64,000 nt of DNA from Butyrivibrio hungatei (GTDB lineage: Bacteria; Bacillota; Clostridia; Lachnospirales; Lachnospiraceae), in contig NZ_FMUR01000010.1 of assembly GCF_900101605.1 (NCBI RefSeq), forward strand, positions 62,001 to 126,000, in the 5' to 3' direction. Every line of letters begins with the position of its first letter. Positions within the stretch are counted from its first letter, which is position 1. Shown here piece after piece: positions 27,533 to 36,036 of this stretch. Under the pieces are notes generated by a model. It worked only from the letters and a program-made list of their open reading frames with translations. It did not search any database and was not told the origin of the DNA. Both the position numbers and the translations under genes were made by a program.

Positions 27533-29461
27533 TCAATCACGGTGCAGCCTTGCATATACGTTGGGATCGAGATCGGGGTTTACTTTGGTTATCTTTCTGT
27601 CATAGGTCATAAGTCCGTTTACTTCTTCTTCAACGTCGCTGACCTGTGTATATACCGCACCCGACAGTCCTTTTGAGATGAGCGGTATAATGTTTGCGTT
27701 TATTACGTTGTAATACGCAACGCCGAGTGCTTCAAGGTTGTCATATTTCTTGTAGCCAAATACCCTGTCGACACTTGAATGCCCGTCTATGTGGCAGGTG
27801 AATCCGCCGTACTCGGAGATTACAAAAGCTCTGTTCTTTGGATCTTTTTCCACTGCAAGCGGTCTGAAGTAGTTGTGAACACTTCTAAAGTCACCGCTTC
27901 CTTCATCAAACCAGCCGCTGGCCTGATCGATAGGCCTCGTCTTATCGAGCTCTTTTGCCATAACGGTAGCACCTGCGGCGTTAAACTGTCCCCAGCCTTC
28001 GTTGAACAGAACCCATGTTGCTATTGAAGGTACGCTGTAGAGGTATCTTATCGTGTTCTGCATCTCGTTAAGCCACTCTCTGCGGCCTTCTGCCGAGTGC
28101 CTTGAGAAGGTCTTGTAATACGCGGGGCCGTCCGACATTCTTCCGAATACTTTTGGGAAAAGAGTCGGGAGATAGGAGACCATGGGCTTTGCGTAGGATG
28201 AACCGCCGCTCACCATGTCCTGCCATACTATCATTCCGAGTCTGTCACAGTGGTAGTACCAGCGCGCAGCCTCGATCTTTACGTGTTTTCTCATCATATT
28301 GAAATGAAGTCTTTTCATTTCAGTTATATCGAATATAAGCGCCTCGTCAGAAGGAGCGGTGTAGAGTCCGTCCGGCCAATAACCCTGATCCAGAACCCCC
28401 ATGAGGAAGTAGGGTTTGCGGTTAAGATAGAAACGCTTTGTTCCCGCATCATCTTCTTCGATGGTGAAAGATCTCATGGCAAAGTAGGACTCAACCTTGT
28501 CATCGCCTGCTTCAATGAGAAGCGGATACAGATAAGGATCTTCGGGGCTCCACAGATGTGCATCTTCTATAGTAAAAGAAAATTTATATCCCGAAGGAGC
28601 AAATTCTTTTGCGCCGGCTTCGTTGGAAGGATATGTGTCTGACGAAAAGAGATTTTCGCGCTCGGAGTTAAAATGTTTTACGGATTTTTGAGGCTCTTTT
28701 GTTTCACATCCCGGAATACTGACATTGATGTCGCAAGGCTTGTTTGTAGAAACCTCGACGGTCAAGCTTTTAAGATCCTGTGAGGGTGTGACGATAAGTT
28801 CTCTTATATATGTCTCGGGGACCTCTTCAATCCAGACGGTCTGCCAGATTCCGCTCTGGGCTGTGTAATACATTCCGCCTCGTCTGAGCGTCTGCTTACC
28901 TCTGCTGTGGTAAGAGCTGTCGCTGGTATCCCTGACTTTAACATGAATAAGAGTGTTAAGAGCGGTACTTTCATTGTCTGTAAACTTGAGATGATCCGTT
29001 ATGTCCAGTGTAAAAGGAAGGTATCCGCCGACGTGCGAGCCTACAAAAGAAGAGTTCACATATATCTCGGCAAACTGATCGACAGCGCCGAAATGCAGAA
29101 GAAATCTTGAGTTTGCATGTTTCCTTTTAAGTGGTGGAAGTACCTTTTTATACCAGAGAATCTGATCGGGAAGAAGTCTTTTTTCAACACCCGATAAAAA
29201 GCTTTCGGGGGAAAAAGGTACGAGGATCTCGCCGTTCATGTCTGCGGGGAGAACGTTTGCAGATATATCCTGAACAATCTTGTATTCCCATGTACCGTTT
29301 AAATTTATAAATTCGTCTCTTACAAAGCGTGGTCTGGGATATTCCGGAAGAACGTTGTCTTTGTCAAGGTTCTCGCCCCATACCGTGTATAATCTGTTAA
29401 GCACATCGTCCTCGTGAGGTTTGTCGATTGCTTTTATTGCATCAATTAAGTCCATTTTCAA
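27533..29461 (-). CDS. Glycoside hydrolase family 2 (beta-galactosidase/beta-glucuronidase-like)
   Basis: A 642-residue protein without signal peptide, so cytoplasmic. A sugar-binding jelly-roll N-terminal domain has LNGTWEYKIV and LLHFGAVDQFAEIYVN. An immunoglobulin-like domain and a TIM barrel follow. The likely acid/base Glu is in WVLFNEGWGQF and the nucleophile Glu in FVISEYGGFT. At 642 residues it is of the short GH2 type. Its start overlaps the preceding DUF975-like gene by 20 bases. Substrate could be a beta-galactoside, glucuronide or mannoside. Confidence 0.87.
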   Translation of the reverse strand: MKMDLIDAIKAIDKPHEDDVLNRLYTVWGENLDKDNVLPEYPRPRFVRDEFINLNGTWEYKIVQDISANVLPADMNGEILVPFSPESFLSGVEKRLLPDQILWYKKVLPPLKRKHANSRFLLHFGAVDQFAEIYVNSSFVGSHVGGYLPFTLDITDHLKFTDNESTALNTLIHVKVRDTSDSSYHSRGKQTLRRGGMYYTAQSGIWQTVWIEEVPETYIRELIVTPSQDLKSLTVEVSTNKPCDINVSIPGCETKEPQKSVKHFNSERENLFSSDTYPSNEAGAKEFAPSGYKFSFTIEDAHLWSPEDPYLYPLLIEAGDDKVESYFAMRSFTIEEDDAGTKRFYLNRKPYFLMGVLDQGYWPDGLYTAPSDEALIFDITEMKRLHFNMMRKHVKIEAARWYYHCDRLGMIVWQDMVSGGSSYAKPMVSYLPTLFPKVFGRMSDGPAYYKTFSRHSAEGRREWLNEMQNTIRYLYSVPSIATWVLFNEGWGQFNAAGATVMAKELDKTRPIDQASGWFDEGSGDFRSVHNYFRPLAVEKDPKNRAFVISEYGGFTCHIDGHSSVDRVFGYKKYDNLEALGVAYYNVINANIIPLISKGLSGAVYTQVSDVEEEVNGLMTYDRKITKVNPDLDPNVYARLHRD

Positions 29462-30182
29462 CCTTTCCTGTATTTCCGGCAGCGATGAGATTTTGATAGA
29501 ACGCTGTCAGTGTTGCATATCTGTAGACAGAAATCCACAAAAGCGGAATGAAAAAGGTCAAGCATCCAAATATGATAAGCGGAATGAAGCTTATATGAAG
29601 ATAAAAGAGCTTTAACCTGTTACCCTGCATGAGAGATTTGCTGTATGCAAGGAGCTCTTTTGCCGATCTGTCAGGATAATCATGTAATAAATAAAAAGCC
29701 TGCGAATATGTAAGTGACACGTAGATATTCACGACAATTCCGATCGCTACGGCGACAAAGAGCGCGATTCGAAGGGAAAAAGGTGAATCGGGTGTCAGTA
29801 TAAACAAAATGATTGAAGCGGGGAGACTTGCGAGAAAGTCCGCCAGTACAAAGAGTGACTGAATCATGACCGCTTTGTTCGGGTGCTGTTTTAGTCCGAA
29901 GAAAATGTCGCTTGTTGAAACTGTCTGTGAATAGATCAGGTTCATGTACAGATAAGCTTTTCCCGAGACCAAAATTCCCAATAATATCTGAACTATAAGG
30001 ATGATTATTTCATTTATTGTAAATATAACAAGGCTACCCGAGTCTGAAATTGTCACAATGCTCGAGATAGCCATCTGAAGAACGAAAATTATAATATTGG
30101 CAAGTATTAAAATTCCGTATTTATCAAGTGATCTTTCTTTGGCGATTGCCTTTAATTCTGCCGCTGTCTTAAGATTAGTCAT
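29442..30182 (-). CDS. DUF975-like integral membrane protein
   Basis: A 246-residue protein with about five to six hydrophobic helices after the amphipathic start TAAELKAIAKERSLDKYG, which resembles DUF975 family openings. Function of the family is unknown. The 3' end overlaps the GH2 start by 20 bases and the next upstream gene ends 17 bases away, so these are translated from one message. Confidence 0.7.
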   Translation of the reverse strand: MTNLKTAAELKAIAKERSLDKYGILILANIIIFVLQMAISSIVTISDSGSLVIFTINEIIILIVQILLGILVSGKAYLYMNLIYSQTVSTSDIFFGLKQHPNKAVMIQSLFVLADFLASLPASIILFILTPDSPFSLRIALFVAVAIGIVVNIYVSLTYSQAFYLLHDYPDRSAKELLAYSKSLMQGNRLKLFYLHISFIPLIIFGCLTFFIPLLWISVYRYATLTAFYQNLIAAGNTGKVENGLN

Positions 30183-30199
30183 TAAAAATTGCTCCCAAC

Positions 30200-30694
30200 T
30201 TAACCCATAAGGTCTATATTTGCGCCGACAAGTCCCTGACGGTGCATTGCTTTTCTTTCTTTTTCATAAGGGTTACTTTCGTTTTCGTACTTTATCTTGG
30301 TGGTCGTTTCGCCGCCACAGACGTAGGTTCTGCCACATTCGGGACAAACTGCGGTCTTTAGTGAAACCGAGGCTTGAAGAACTTTGCCGTTATTCATTGC
30401 GGCGTCCTTGTAGGCATTGCTTACGTGTTCAGCCTCGTGACCGCGTACTCTCGCAGGAGCGGACTGCGGACTGATGTGCTGAGCGCTCTTAAAGGAAACC
30501 ATCTCGTCCGAACCGTCCTGATACTTGCGGTTCTTGCAGGTTTTGCACTCTGCGGGAGATGATACCCTTCCCGGAGCCTTCGCGGTGGAGGCATTGGGAT
30601 TTAATATTGGTTTGGTTCCGGCTACAGCACTTGTGCCGACGGCGGCTGATCTGTTTGGTGAATATCCGCTGCCGATCGCACCGATAATACTCAT
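30200..30694 (-). CDS. Putative HEXXH metallopeptidase-like protein with Cys pairs
   Basis: A 164-residue protein without signal or membrane segment. The start is low-complexity Gly/Ser/Ala/Pro. A CKTCKNRKYQDGSDEMVSF segment follows, then a zinc-protease-like HEAEH (RGHEAEHVSNAYKDA), a second Cys pair CPECGRTY and a charged tail. The CxxC...HExxH layout recalls the SprA-related putative metalloprotease family; that name is a recollection and not tested. The two Cys pairs may bind a structural zinc. It sits between two membrane-protein genes in the minus-strand run. Confidence 0.65.
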   Translation of the reverse strand: MSIIGAIGSGYSPNRSAAVGTSAVAGTKPILNPNASTAKAPGRVSSPAECKTCKNRKYQDGSDEMVSFKSAQHISPQSAPARVRGHEAEHVSNAYKDAAMNNGKVLQASVSLKTAVCPECGRTYVCGGETTTKIKYENESNPYEKERKAMHRQGLVGANIDLMG

Positions 30695-30703
30695 AACTTC
30701 AAA

Positions 30704-31102
30704 TTACCTCAATTTTATATCATTTAACATCTCGTCGAAACTGGTTCCGTACATCTGCTCGGACATTATGTTGAGCTGCTGGCGCTGCTCGGGATCGTTA
30801 AGTACCGTGTGAATACTGGTGATCATCATGAAATATCCGAGAACTACACCGACACTTCCGAGTATGATAGCTTTTTTGGCCTGCGGAAGAAATGTCTTTG
30901 CAATTCCTTTGGACAAAATAGCCAGAACAATCGCTACGCCTCCGAGAATAATACCTGTATAAAAGATAAGACAAAGCGGGATTGAAAACATCCCTAGGAT
31001 TCTGGCGAAAGTAGCAAGTGCTACGTGGCTGTCCAGCTCGTTATGCGCTTTGTTGTAGTTATAGTTGTTGTAATAGTAATTTTCGTCGTTGTTTTCGGGC
31101 AT
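30704..31102 (-). CDS. Small membrane protein with Tyr/Asn-rich N-terminus (DUF4190-like)
   Basis: A 132-residue protein. Residues 5-20 are almost only Tyr, Asn and Asp, followed by two or three hydrophobic segments (IPLCLIFYTGIILGGVAIVLAI and AIILGSVGVVLGYFMMI) and a short charged tail. The layout resembles DUF4190-type membrane proteins. It is the first gene of the minus-strand run ending with clpX. Function unknown. Confidence 0.62.
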   Translation of the reverse strand: MPENNDENYYYNNYNYNKAHNELDSHVALATFARILGMFSIPLCLIFYTGIILGGVAIVLAILSKGIAKTFLPQAKKAIILGSVGVVLGYFMMITSIHTVLNDPEQRQQLNIMSEQMYGTSFDEMLNDIKLR

Positions 31103-31319
31103 ATATAAAATAGTTACTCCTTGTGTTTTTGTGGTTAATTACTTAAATTTTAGTATAAAACCCCGTATTTTACAATGCTTCGACATTTCACGGACTCTTG
31201 AAATACGGCCGCAAGGCTTGGTATAATACAGAAGTGTGCGGTTTATGAAAATATAATCAAAAATTATTCTTTTTATCATAATTATTGCACGCAAAGCATA
31301 TATATACTGCGAGGTAGGT

Positions 31320-34115
31320 ATGGATATAGTATTAAAGATTAAAGAGGAGCTTAAAGTAGAAAAGTGGCAGGTGGAGGCCGCTATTAAGCTTATTGATGAA
31401 GGTAACACCATTCCCTTTATCTCACGTTACAGAAAGGAAGTAACGGGCTCATTAAACGACGAGCAGCTTCGTAATCTTGATGAGAGACTTAAGTATTTAA
31501 GAGGTCTTGAGGAGAGAAGAGAGCAGGTTCTTGCTTCAATCGAAGAGCAGGGCAAGATGACGGATGAGCTTAAGGCTAAGATCGTTGCGGCTGAAACTAT
31601 GGTTGCAATCGAGGATCTTTATCTTCCTTATCGTCCCAAGAGAAAGACAAGGGCGAGTATTGCCAGAGAGAAAGGACTTGAAGGATTATCCGAGATCATT
31701 CTCGCGCAGGAGATCACAGGTTCGCTGGAAGATGCCGCAAAAGCTTTCGTTGACGCCGAAAAAGGTGTAAATGACGAGAATGAGGCCATTAGCGGAGCAA
31801 TGGATATTATTGCCGAAGATATTTCCGACAATGCCGACTATCGTAAGTATATAAGAGAAGCAACAATGGAGAACGGTATCCTTGTTGGAAGAGCTAAGGA
31901 TGAGAAGGCTCAGAGCGTTTATGAGATGTATTATAACTACGATGAACCTGTGAAAAAAGTTCTCGGACACAGAGTTCTTGCGCTTAACAGAGGTGAGGCC
32001 GAGAAGTTCCTTGTGGTTAAGATACAGGCTCCCGAAGAGGATATATTAAGATATCTTAATACTAAGATAATTACAAAAGATAACCCTGTGACTACTCCGG
32101 TCATCGAAGAGATTACAAGGGATGCATATGAGAGATTGATAGCACCTGCTATTGAAAGAGATATAAGAAACGAGCTTACAGAAAATGCTGAAGATGGCGC
32201 GATCACCGTATTTGGAAAGAACCTGACTCAGCTACTTATGGCACCTCCTATTGTCGGAAAGACCGTACTTGGTTGGGACCCCGCATTCAGGACGGGATGT
32301 AAGCTTGCGATAGTTGATGCTACCGGAAAAGTACTTGATACAAAGGTTATTTATCCCACAGCGCCTCAGAATAAAGTTGAGGAAGCCAAGGCTGACCTCA
32401 AGAAACTTATCGATAAATACAATGTTGACCTTATTTCTGTAGGAAACGGTACGGCTTCAAGAGAGTCGGAACAGGTCATCGTTGAGCTTATAAAAGAACT
32501 TGATAGACCGGTTCAGTATGTGATCGTAAATGAGGCGGGTGCCTCTGTTTATTCTGCAAGTAAACTTGCAACCGAGGAGTTCCCACAATTCGATGTTGGT
32601 CAGAGAAGCGCGGCATCCATAGCAAGACGACTTCAAGATCCACTTGCAGAATTGGTTAAGATCGATCCCAAGTCAATCGGTGTCGGTCAGTATCAGCATG
32701 ATATGAATCAGAAGAAACTCGGAGAGACACTTGAAGGTGTTGTCGAGGACTGTGTTAATAAAGTAGGTGTTGATCTCAATACCGCATCTGCGCCGCTACT
32801 TCAGTATATTTCGGGTATTTCCAAGGCTATTGCCAAGAATATCGTTGATTACAGGGAAGAAAACGGTAAGTTTAAGAGCAGAGCAGAACTTCTCAAAGTT
32901 CCGAAGCTCGGACCAAAGGCATATGAGCAGTGCGCGGGATTCTTAAGGATTGCCGACGGAGAGAATCCTCTTGATGCTACAAGTGTGCATCCCGAGTCAT
33001 ATGATGCAACACTCAAGCTTATGGATAAGCTTGGAATAACATTTGATGATGTTCGTGCGGCTCAGAAGAACGCAGCAAAAGCTGTTCTTGAAAAGCCCGC
33101 AGCACGTCCCGAGAATAAACCCGCACCCAAGAAAAAGCCCAAGCAGGTTGTTATCAAGAACACCAATACAGCTATGGGTGCTGCTCTTGCAGCAGCACTT
33201 GCGGGAAGCAACCTGGCTGTTGTGGAAGATGATCCTAAGAGTAAAAACTCAGGAGCCAAAGGCGGTTCTGCAAATGTCGGAAGCGAAGCAGGAAAGAATG
33301 GTGGCAAAGGCGCCGGGGCTTTCGGAGATGGCAACGGTGTGAATGGAGCCGGCTCTGATACAGGCGCGCAGGGCAATTTCTCAGGTTCTCTTTCTCACAA
33401 GATTTCTGAAAGTGACAAGAAAAAGCTTGCAGAGGAACTTGGCGTAGGAGAGATCACTCTTACCGATATCTTGAGCGAGCTTGAAAAGCCTTCAAGAGAT
33501 CCTCGTGAAAACATGCCTGCACCGATACTTAGAAGTGATGTTCTTGATATGAAGGACTTAAAGCCCGGCATGGTGCTTAAGGGAACTGTCCGTAATGTAA
33601 TTGACTTTGGATGTTTCGTAGATATCGGAGTTCATCAGGACGGACTTGTTCATATTTCACATATCACCGACAGATTTATCAAGCATCCGCTTGAAGCTGT
33701 GAGCGTAGGAGATATCGTGGATGTTCAGGTTCTTGATGTCGAAGTTGATAAGAAGAGAATCTCTCTTTCAATGAAGATCAGAGACGCTGCGCAGGTTGCG
33801 GCTGAGGCTGAAGCTCAAAGAGCAGCGCGCGGTGCGCAGAATGCCGCCAAGGCAGCTCAGGCAAAAGCAAAGGATGAAGAAGCTAAAGCAACCAAGAAGG
33901 CAGCAAAAGCCGCTTCTCCCGTTAAGAGGACAGTTACTAAGAAGGCGACTGTTGCGAAGGCGGAGGGTGCTAAGAAGGCGACTGTTACGAAAACGGAGGG
34001 TTCTAAGACGGCTACTTCTAGCGCTACGGTATCGTCATCTGCAGATGGCGCAGCACCTGTAAAGAAATTCAAGAAGAAGGGCATTGTCATTTTTAAAGGC
34101 AACGCAAATGATTGA
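31320..34115 (+). CDS. tex: Tex-family RNA-binding transcription accessory protein, extended
   Basis: A 931-residue protein; typical Tex is about 720-780. In order: N-terminal helical domain (1-190), YqgF-like domain (about 315-440), helix-hairpin-helix domains (about 480-560) and S1 RNA-binding domain (748-818, LKPGMVLKGTVRNVIDFGCF). Two additions stand out: a 110-residue Gly/Ala/Asn/Lys-rich insert (about 583-695) between HhH and S1, and an Ala/Lys tail after 820 with two near-identical repeats around ATVAKAEGAKK and ATVTKTEGSKT. Tex binds nucleic acid and affects transcription. The family is certain; the added parts are probably disordered. Confidence 0.93.
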   Translation: MDIVLKIKEELKVEKWQVEAAIKLIDEGNTIPFISRYRKEVTGSLNDEQLRNLDERLKYLRGLEERREQVLASIEEQGKMTDELKAKIVAAETMVAIEDLYLPYRPKRKTRASIAREKGLEGLSEIILAQEITGSLEDAAKAFVDAEKGVNDENEAISGAMDIIAEDISDNADYRKYIREATMENGILVGRAKDEKAQSVYEMYYNYDEPVKKVLGHRVLALNRGEAEKFLVVKIQAPEEDILRYLNTKIITKDNPVTTPVIEEITRDAYERLIAPAIERDIRNELTENAEDGAITVFGKNLTQLLMAPPIVGKTVLGWDPAFRTGCKLAIVDATGKVLDTKVIYPTAPQNKVEEAKADLKKLIDKYNVDLISVGNGTASRESEQVIVELIKELDRPVQYVIVNEAGASVYSASKLATEEFPQFDVGQRSAASIARRLQDPLAELVKIDPKSIGVGQYQHDMNQKKLGETLEGVVEDCVNKVGVDLNTASAPLLQYISGISKAIAKNIVDYREENGKFKSRAELLKVPKLGPKAYEQCAGFLRIADGENPLDATSVHPESYDATLKLMDKLGITFDDVRAAQKNAAKAVLEKPAARPENKPAPKKKPKQVVIKNTNTAMGAALAAALAGSNLAVVEDDPKSKNSGAKGGSANVGSEAGKNGGKGAGAFGDGNGVNGAGSDTGAQGNFSGSLSHKISESDKKKLAEELGVGEITLTDILSELEKPSRDPRENMPAPILRSDVLDMKDLKPGMVLKGTVRNVIDFGCFVDIGVHQDGLVHISHITDRFIKHPLEAVSVGDIVDVQVLDVEVDKKRISLSMKIRDAAQVAAEAEAQRAARGAQNAAKAAQAKAKDEEAKATKKAAKAASPVKRTVTKKATVAKAEGAKKATVTKTEGSKTATSSATVSSSADGAAPVKKFKKKGIVIFKGNAND

Positions 34116-34167
34116 AAAAATACGTAAGCACCGTTTTGTTTGAGACATGTGTGCTGATTAGATGGTT

Positions 34168-34198
34168 CCCGACCGGATTTGCCCGGTCGGGAGTTTTT
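34168..34198 (+). terminator. Rho-independent terminator after tex
   Basis: CCCGACCGG (34168-34176) pairs perfectly with CCGGTCGGG (34183-34191), followed by five T (34194-34198). Confidence 0.9.
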
Positions 34199-34513
34199 AT
34201 GGCAAGAAATGACTTTTTGCTGACATTTTTATAATTTTGAACTTGCCAATGAGTCCTGTTGGAAATATAATGCTTTTCAGACGTTTTTCAAACGTGTTAT
34301 AGAGCAGACACGGCAGAATAAGGTTGTGTTACTTGCTTTTCTTGTTGCAACTTGAGTTGATTGATTCAATTTCAAGTGTACATCTTGCCGGCTCCGGCAT
34401 GATTTCTTTTGATGTTTTAAAAATGGGATTTTGGGATATTTCATAGATAGTGTAAGATTTCGAGGCTTAAATTTACGAGTTTTAAATTTCATTCTACGAG
34501 AGAAAACAGGAGG

Positions 34514-34692
34514 ATTCACAGATAGAAATTATAAAAGCGGGTGCAATTATCTGTGAATTTGCGATGAATTTTAGAAAAAACACAGATAGAACAAGCATAT
34601 ATTGTTCTTTTATCTGGGATTTTGGCTGAAAATGCCCTAAAAAAGCGCTAAAAACACAGATAAATCACTAATGATGTTGGCGCCTTATCTGT
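34514..34692 (+). repeat. Array of three CAGATA-armed hairpins
   Basis: Hairpin 1: ATTCACAGATA (34514-34524) with TATCTGTGAAT (34548-34558), perfect. Hairpin 2: CAGATAGAACAA (34583-34594) with TTGTTC and TATCTG (34602-34616), with a 3-base bulge. Hairpin 3: ACAGATAA (34656-34663) with TTATCTGT (34685-34692), perfect. The shared core is CACAGATA on the left and TATCTG on the right, while loops and flanks differ. Spacing between left arms is 64 and 74 bases. Confidence 0.7.
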
Positions 34693-34775
34693 ATGACTAT
34701 TTTTGCAGGTGAAAAAGGCAAGGTTTGCAGAATACTTTAGCGCCAAAAAAATACTATATTTCAGATGAATTGATA

Positions 34776-34806
34776 GGAGCGAACCTGGGCTCCGGAAGGT
34801 GAGGAG
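34776..34806 (+). promoter_or_regulatory. Possible H-type pseudoknot at the ribosome binding site
   Basis: GGAGC (34776-34780) pairs with GCTCC (34789-34793). The loop contains ACCT (34783-34786), complementary to AGGT (34797-34800) immediately before the GAGGAG Shine-Dalgarno of the gene starting at 34811. If formed it would hinder ribosome access. Confidence 0.4.
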
Positions 34807-34810
34807 AATT

Positions 34811-35653
34811 ATGTTACAGATTCAAGATATAATGTACACATTGGAGAAAAGGCAAAAAGAGCTCGAAAGAGTCATATGCAATGGAAAAAAGGTTGAGAAG
34901 GAGCTACCGCAAGGAAGGCTTAGGATAAATCACAACAGAGGCGTGGTTGAGTATTATCGGATAACCGAGAAGAATGACACCTGTGGAAAATATTTGAGGA
35001 AGAGTGATAAAGAACTTATAAGAAATCTTGCTCAGAGAGAATATATTGATAAGCAGATAAAATGTGCGAAAGAAGAAAAGGAAGAAATAAAAAGAATAAT
35101 AAAGGCATTGGGAAAGGTTGTGGTCATGGAATCAAGCAAAAAAGATATCTTATATCAATCCGACATGGTTTATTCCGGGATGAGCGCAGATAAGAAAGAG
35201 CTGGTTGTGCCTATGCTAATGAGTAATTATGAATATGCCGCTAAATGGGAAAAAGAGGAATATAAGAATAATAACTTTAAATCTGAGGAAAAGGTCTATT
35301 CTACCAAGAAGGGGGATATGGTCAGATCAAAATCTGAAGTCATGCTGGCAAACATGTATTATGAGCTGGGGATTCCTTATCGATATGAAGCGGAGCTTCG
35401 GCTTAAAAACGGAAGGATAACTTATCCTGATTTTACTGTTCTTGATGTGGCAAGCAGACAGGAAATTTATCATGAACATATGGGGCTTATCGATGACAAA
35501 GAATATAGAATGCATAATCTTCAGAAAATAGAAGAGTACAGGAAAAGCGGGATATTTGCCGGGAAGAATCTTTTTATAACTTATGAATCAAGCGGATGTC
35601 CGCTTAACATACGAGAAATTGAAAAGTGTGTCAGATGGATGTTTTGTAAATAG
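34811..35653 (+). CDS. Uncharacterised protein with PD-(D/E)XK-nuclease-like C-terminal domain
   Basis: Start at the ATG at 34811 with GAGGAG just upstream; 280 residues. The N-terminal half is charged and helical, including LPQGRLRINHNRGVVEYYRI and a coiled-coil stretch (KCAKEEKEEIKRIIKALG). The C-terminal half has MVRSKSEVMLANMYYELGIP, ITYPDFTVLD and EIYHEHMGLIDD: an E, PD and E-x-H-like arrangement of a PD-(D/E)XK fold in which the usual Lys is replaced by His. Similar proteins are, from memory, common in Clostridia and uncharacterised. It stands alone between tex and xylB, behind a long structured leader. Confidence 0.72.
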   Translation: MLQIQDIMYTLEKRQKELERVICNGKKVEKELPQGRLRINHNRGVVEYYRITEKNDTCGKYLRKSDKELIRNLAQREYIDKQIKCAKEEKEEIKRIIKALGKVVVMESSKKDILYQSDMVYSGMSADKKELVVPMLMSNYEYAAKWEKEEYKNNNFKSEEKVYSTKKGDMVRSKSEVMLANMYYELGIPYRYEAELRLKNGRITYPDFTVLDVASRQEIYHEHMGLIDDKEYRMHNLQKIEEYRKSGIFAGKNLFITYESSGCPLNIREIEKCVRWMFCK

Positions 35654-36036
35654 GGGAAAATACCGTTATCAAATTCGAGTATGGAAAAAGAATTGCTTTA
35701 GAAATTATAAGTGAAATATCAGCAAACAGAGGTTATTATTCGGCATAACAATATTTAATTAGATATCAGCAAAAAATGGCGTGATTAGTAAGGGGGAAAC
35801 GGGTATAATTGATTTGTATAATGCCGTAAAAGAAAAATCTTTTTTTCAAAGGCATCATATAGTGTAAATAATATGTCAGCGTCCGCAAATGGAGTGCTTT
35901 GACGTGGTTTGATCCGGCGGCGGTATTGATCGAAAGCCGGCGAGACATCACATCGGTTGCAAGATGTGATGGATAAATGATCGTAAGTCAGTTGGTACCA
36001 TATTCGGAACGCTATATATTTAATAGGAGGTTACAT
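35654..36036 (+). promoter_or_regulatory. Promoter and structured leader of xylB (383 bases)
   Basis: No gene seen. Two TATAAT boxes lie at 35804-35809 and 35817-35822, without good -35 boxes. The following 200 bases form several hairpins: ATGCC/GGCAT with an A-rich/T-rich stem (about 35821-35856), CGTC/GACG, CCGGC (35914-35918) with GCCGG (35936-35940), and CATCACATC (35946-35954) with GATGTGATG (35963-35971). AGGAGGT precedes the xylB ATG. The long folded leader suggests RNA-level control. Confidence 0.5.

Larger units (their letters stand above)
34116..34810 (+). other. 695-base hairpin-rich region without genes, leader of the PD-(D/E)XK-like gene
   Basis: After the tex terminator no coding frame is convincing. 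The region holds a hairpin ACTTGA...TCAAGT near 34350-34378 and TGCCGG-CT-CCGGCA (34386-34399). Three successive hairpins share CAGATA arms (34514-34692), and a possible pseudoknot touches the next gene's ribosome site (34776-34800). The density of inverted repeats suggests a structured RNA or multiple protein-binding sites. Confidence 0.55.

Noticed and set aside
27500-27540. CACCG/CGGTG hairpin as GH2 terminator
   Set aside because: The stem is five bases and overlaps the stop codon region, with no T-run on the minus strand.
34116-34810. A protein gene in the long gap after tex
   Set aside because: Only short frames without ribosome sites or coding-like composition were found; the region is dominated by inverted repeats.
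35977-36036. Upstream in-frame ATG of xylB as the true start
   Set aside because: It would add 20 residues before the kinase opening and lacks a ribosome site, whereas AGGAGG precedes the ATG at 36037.
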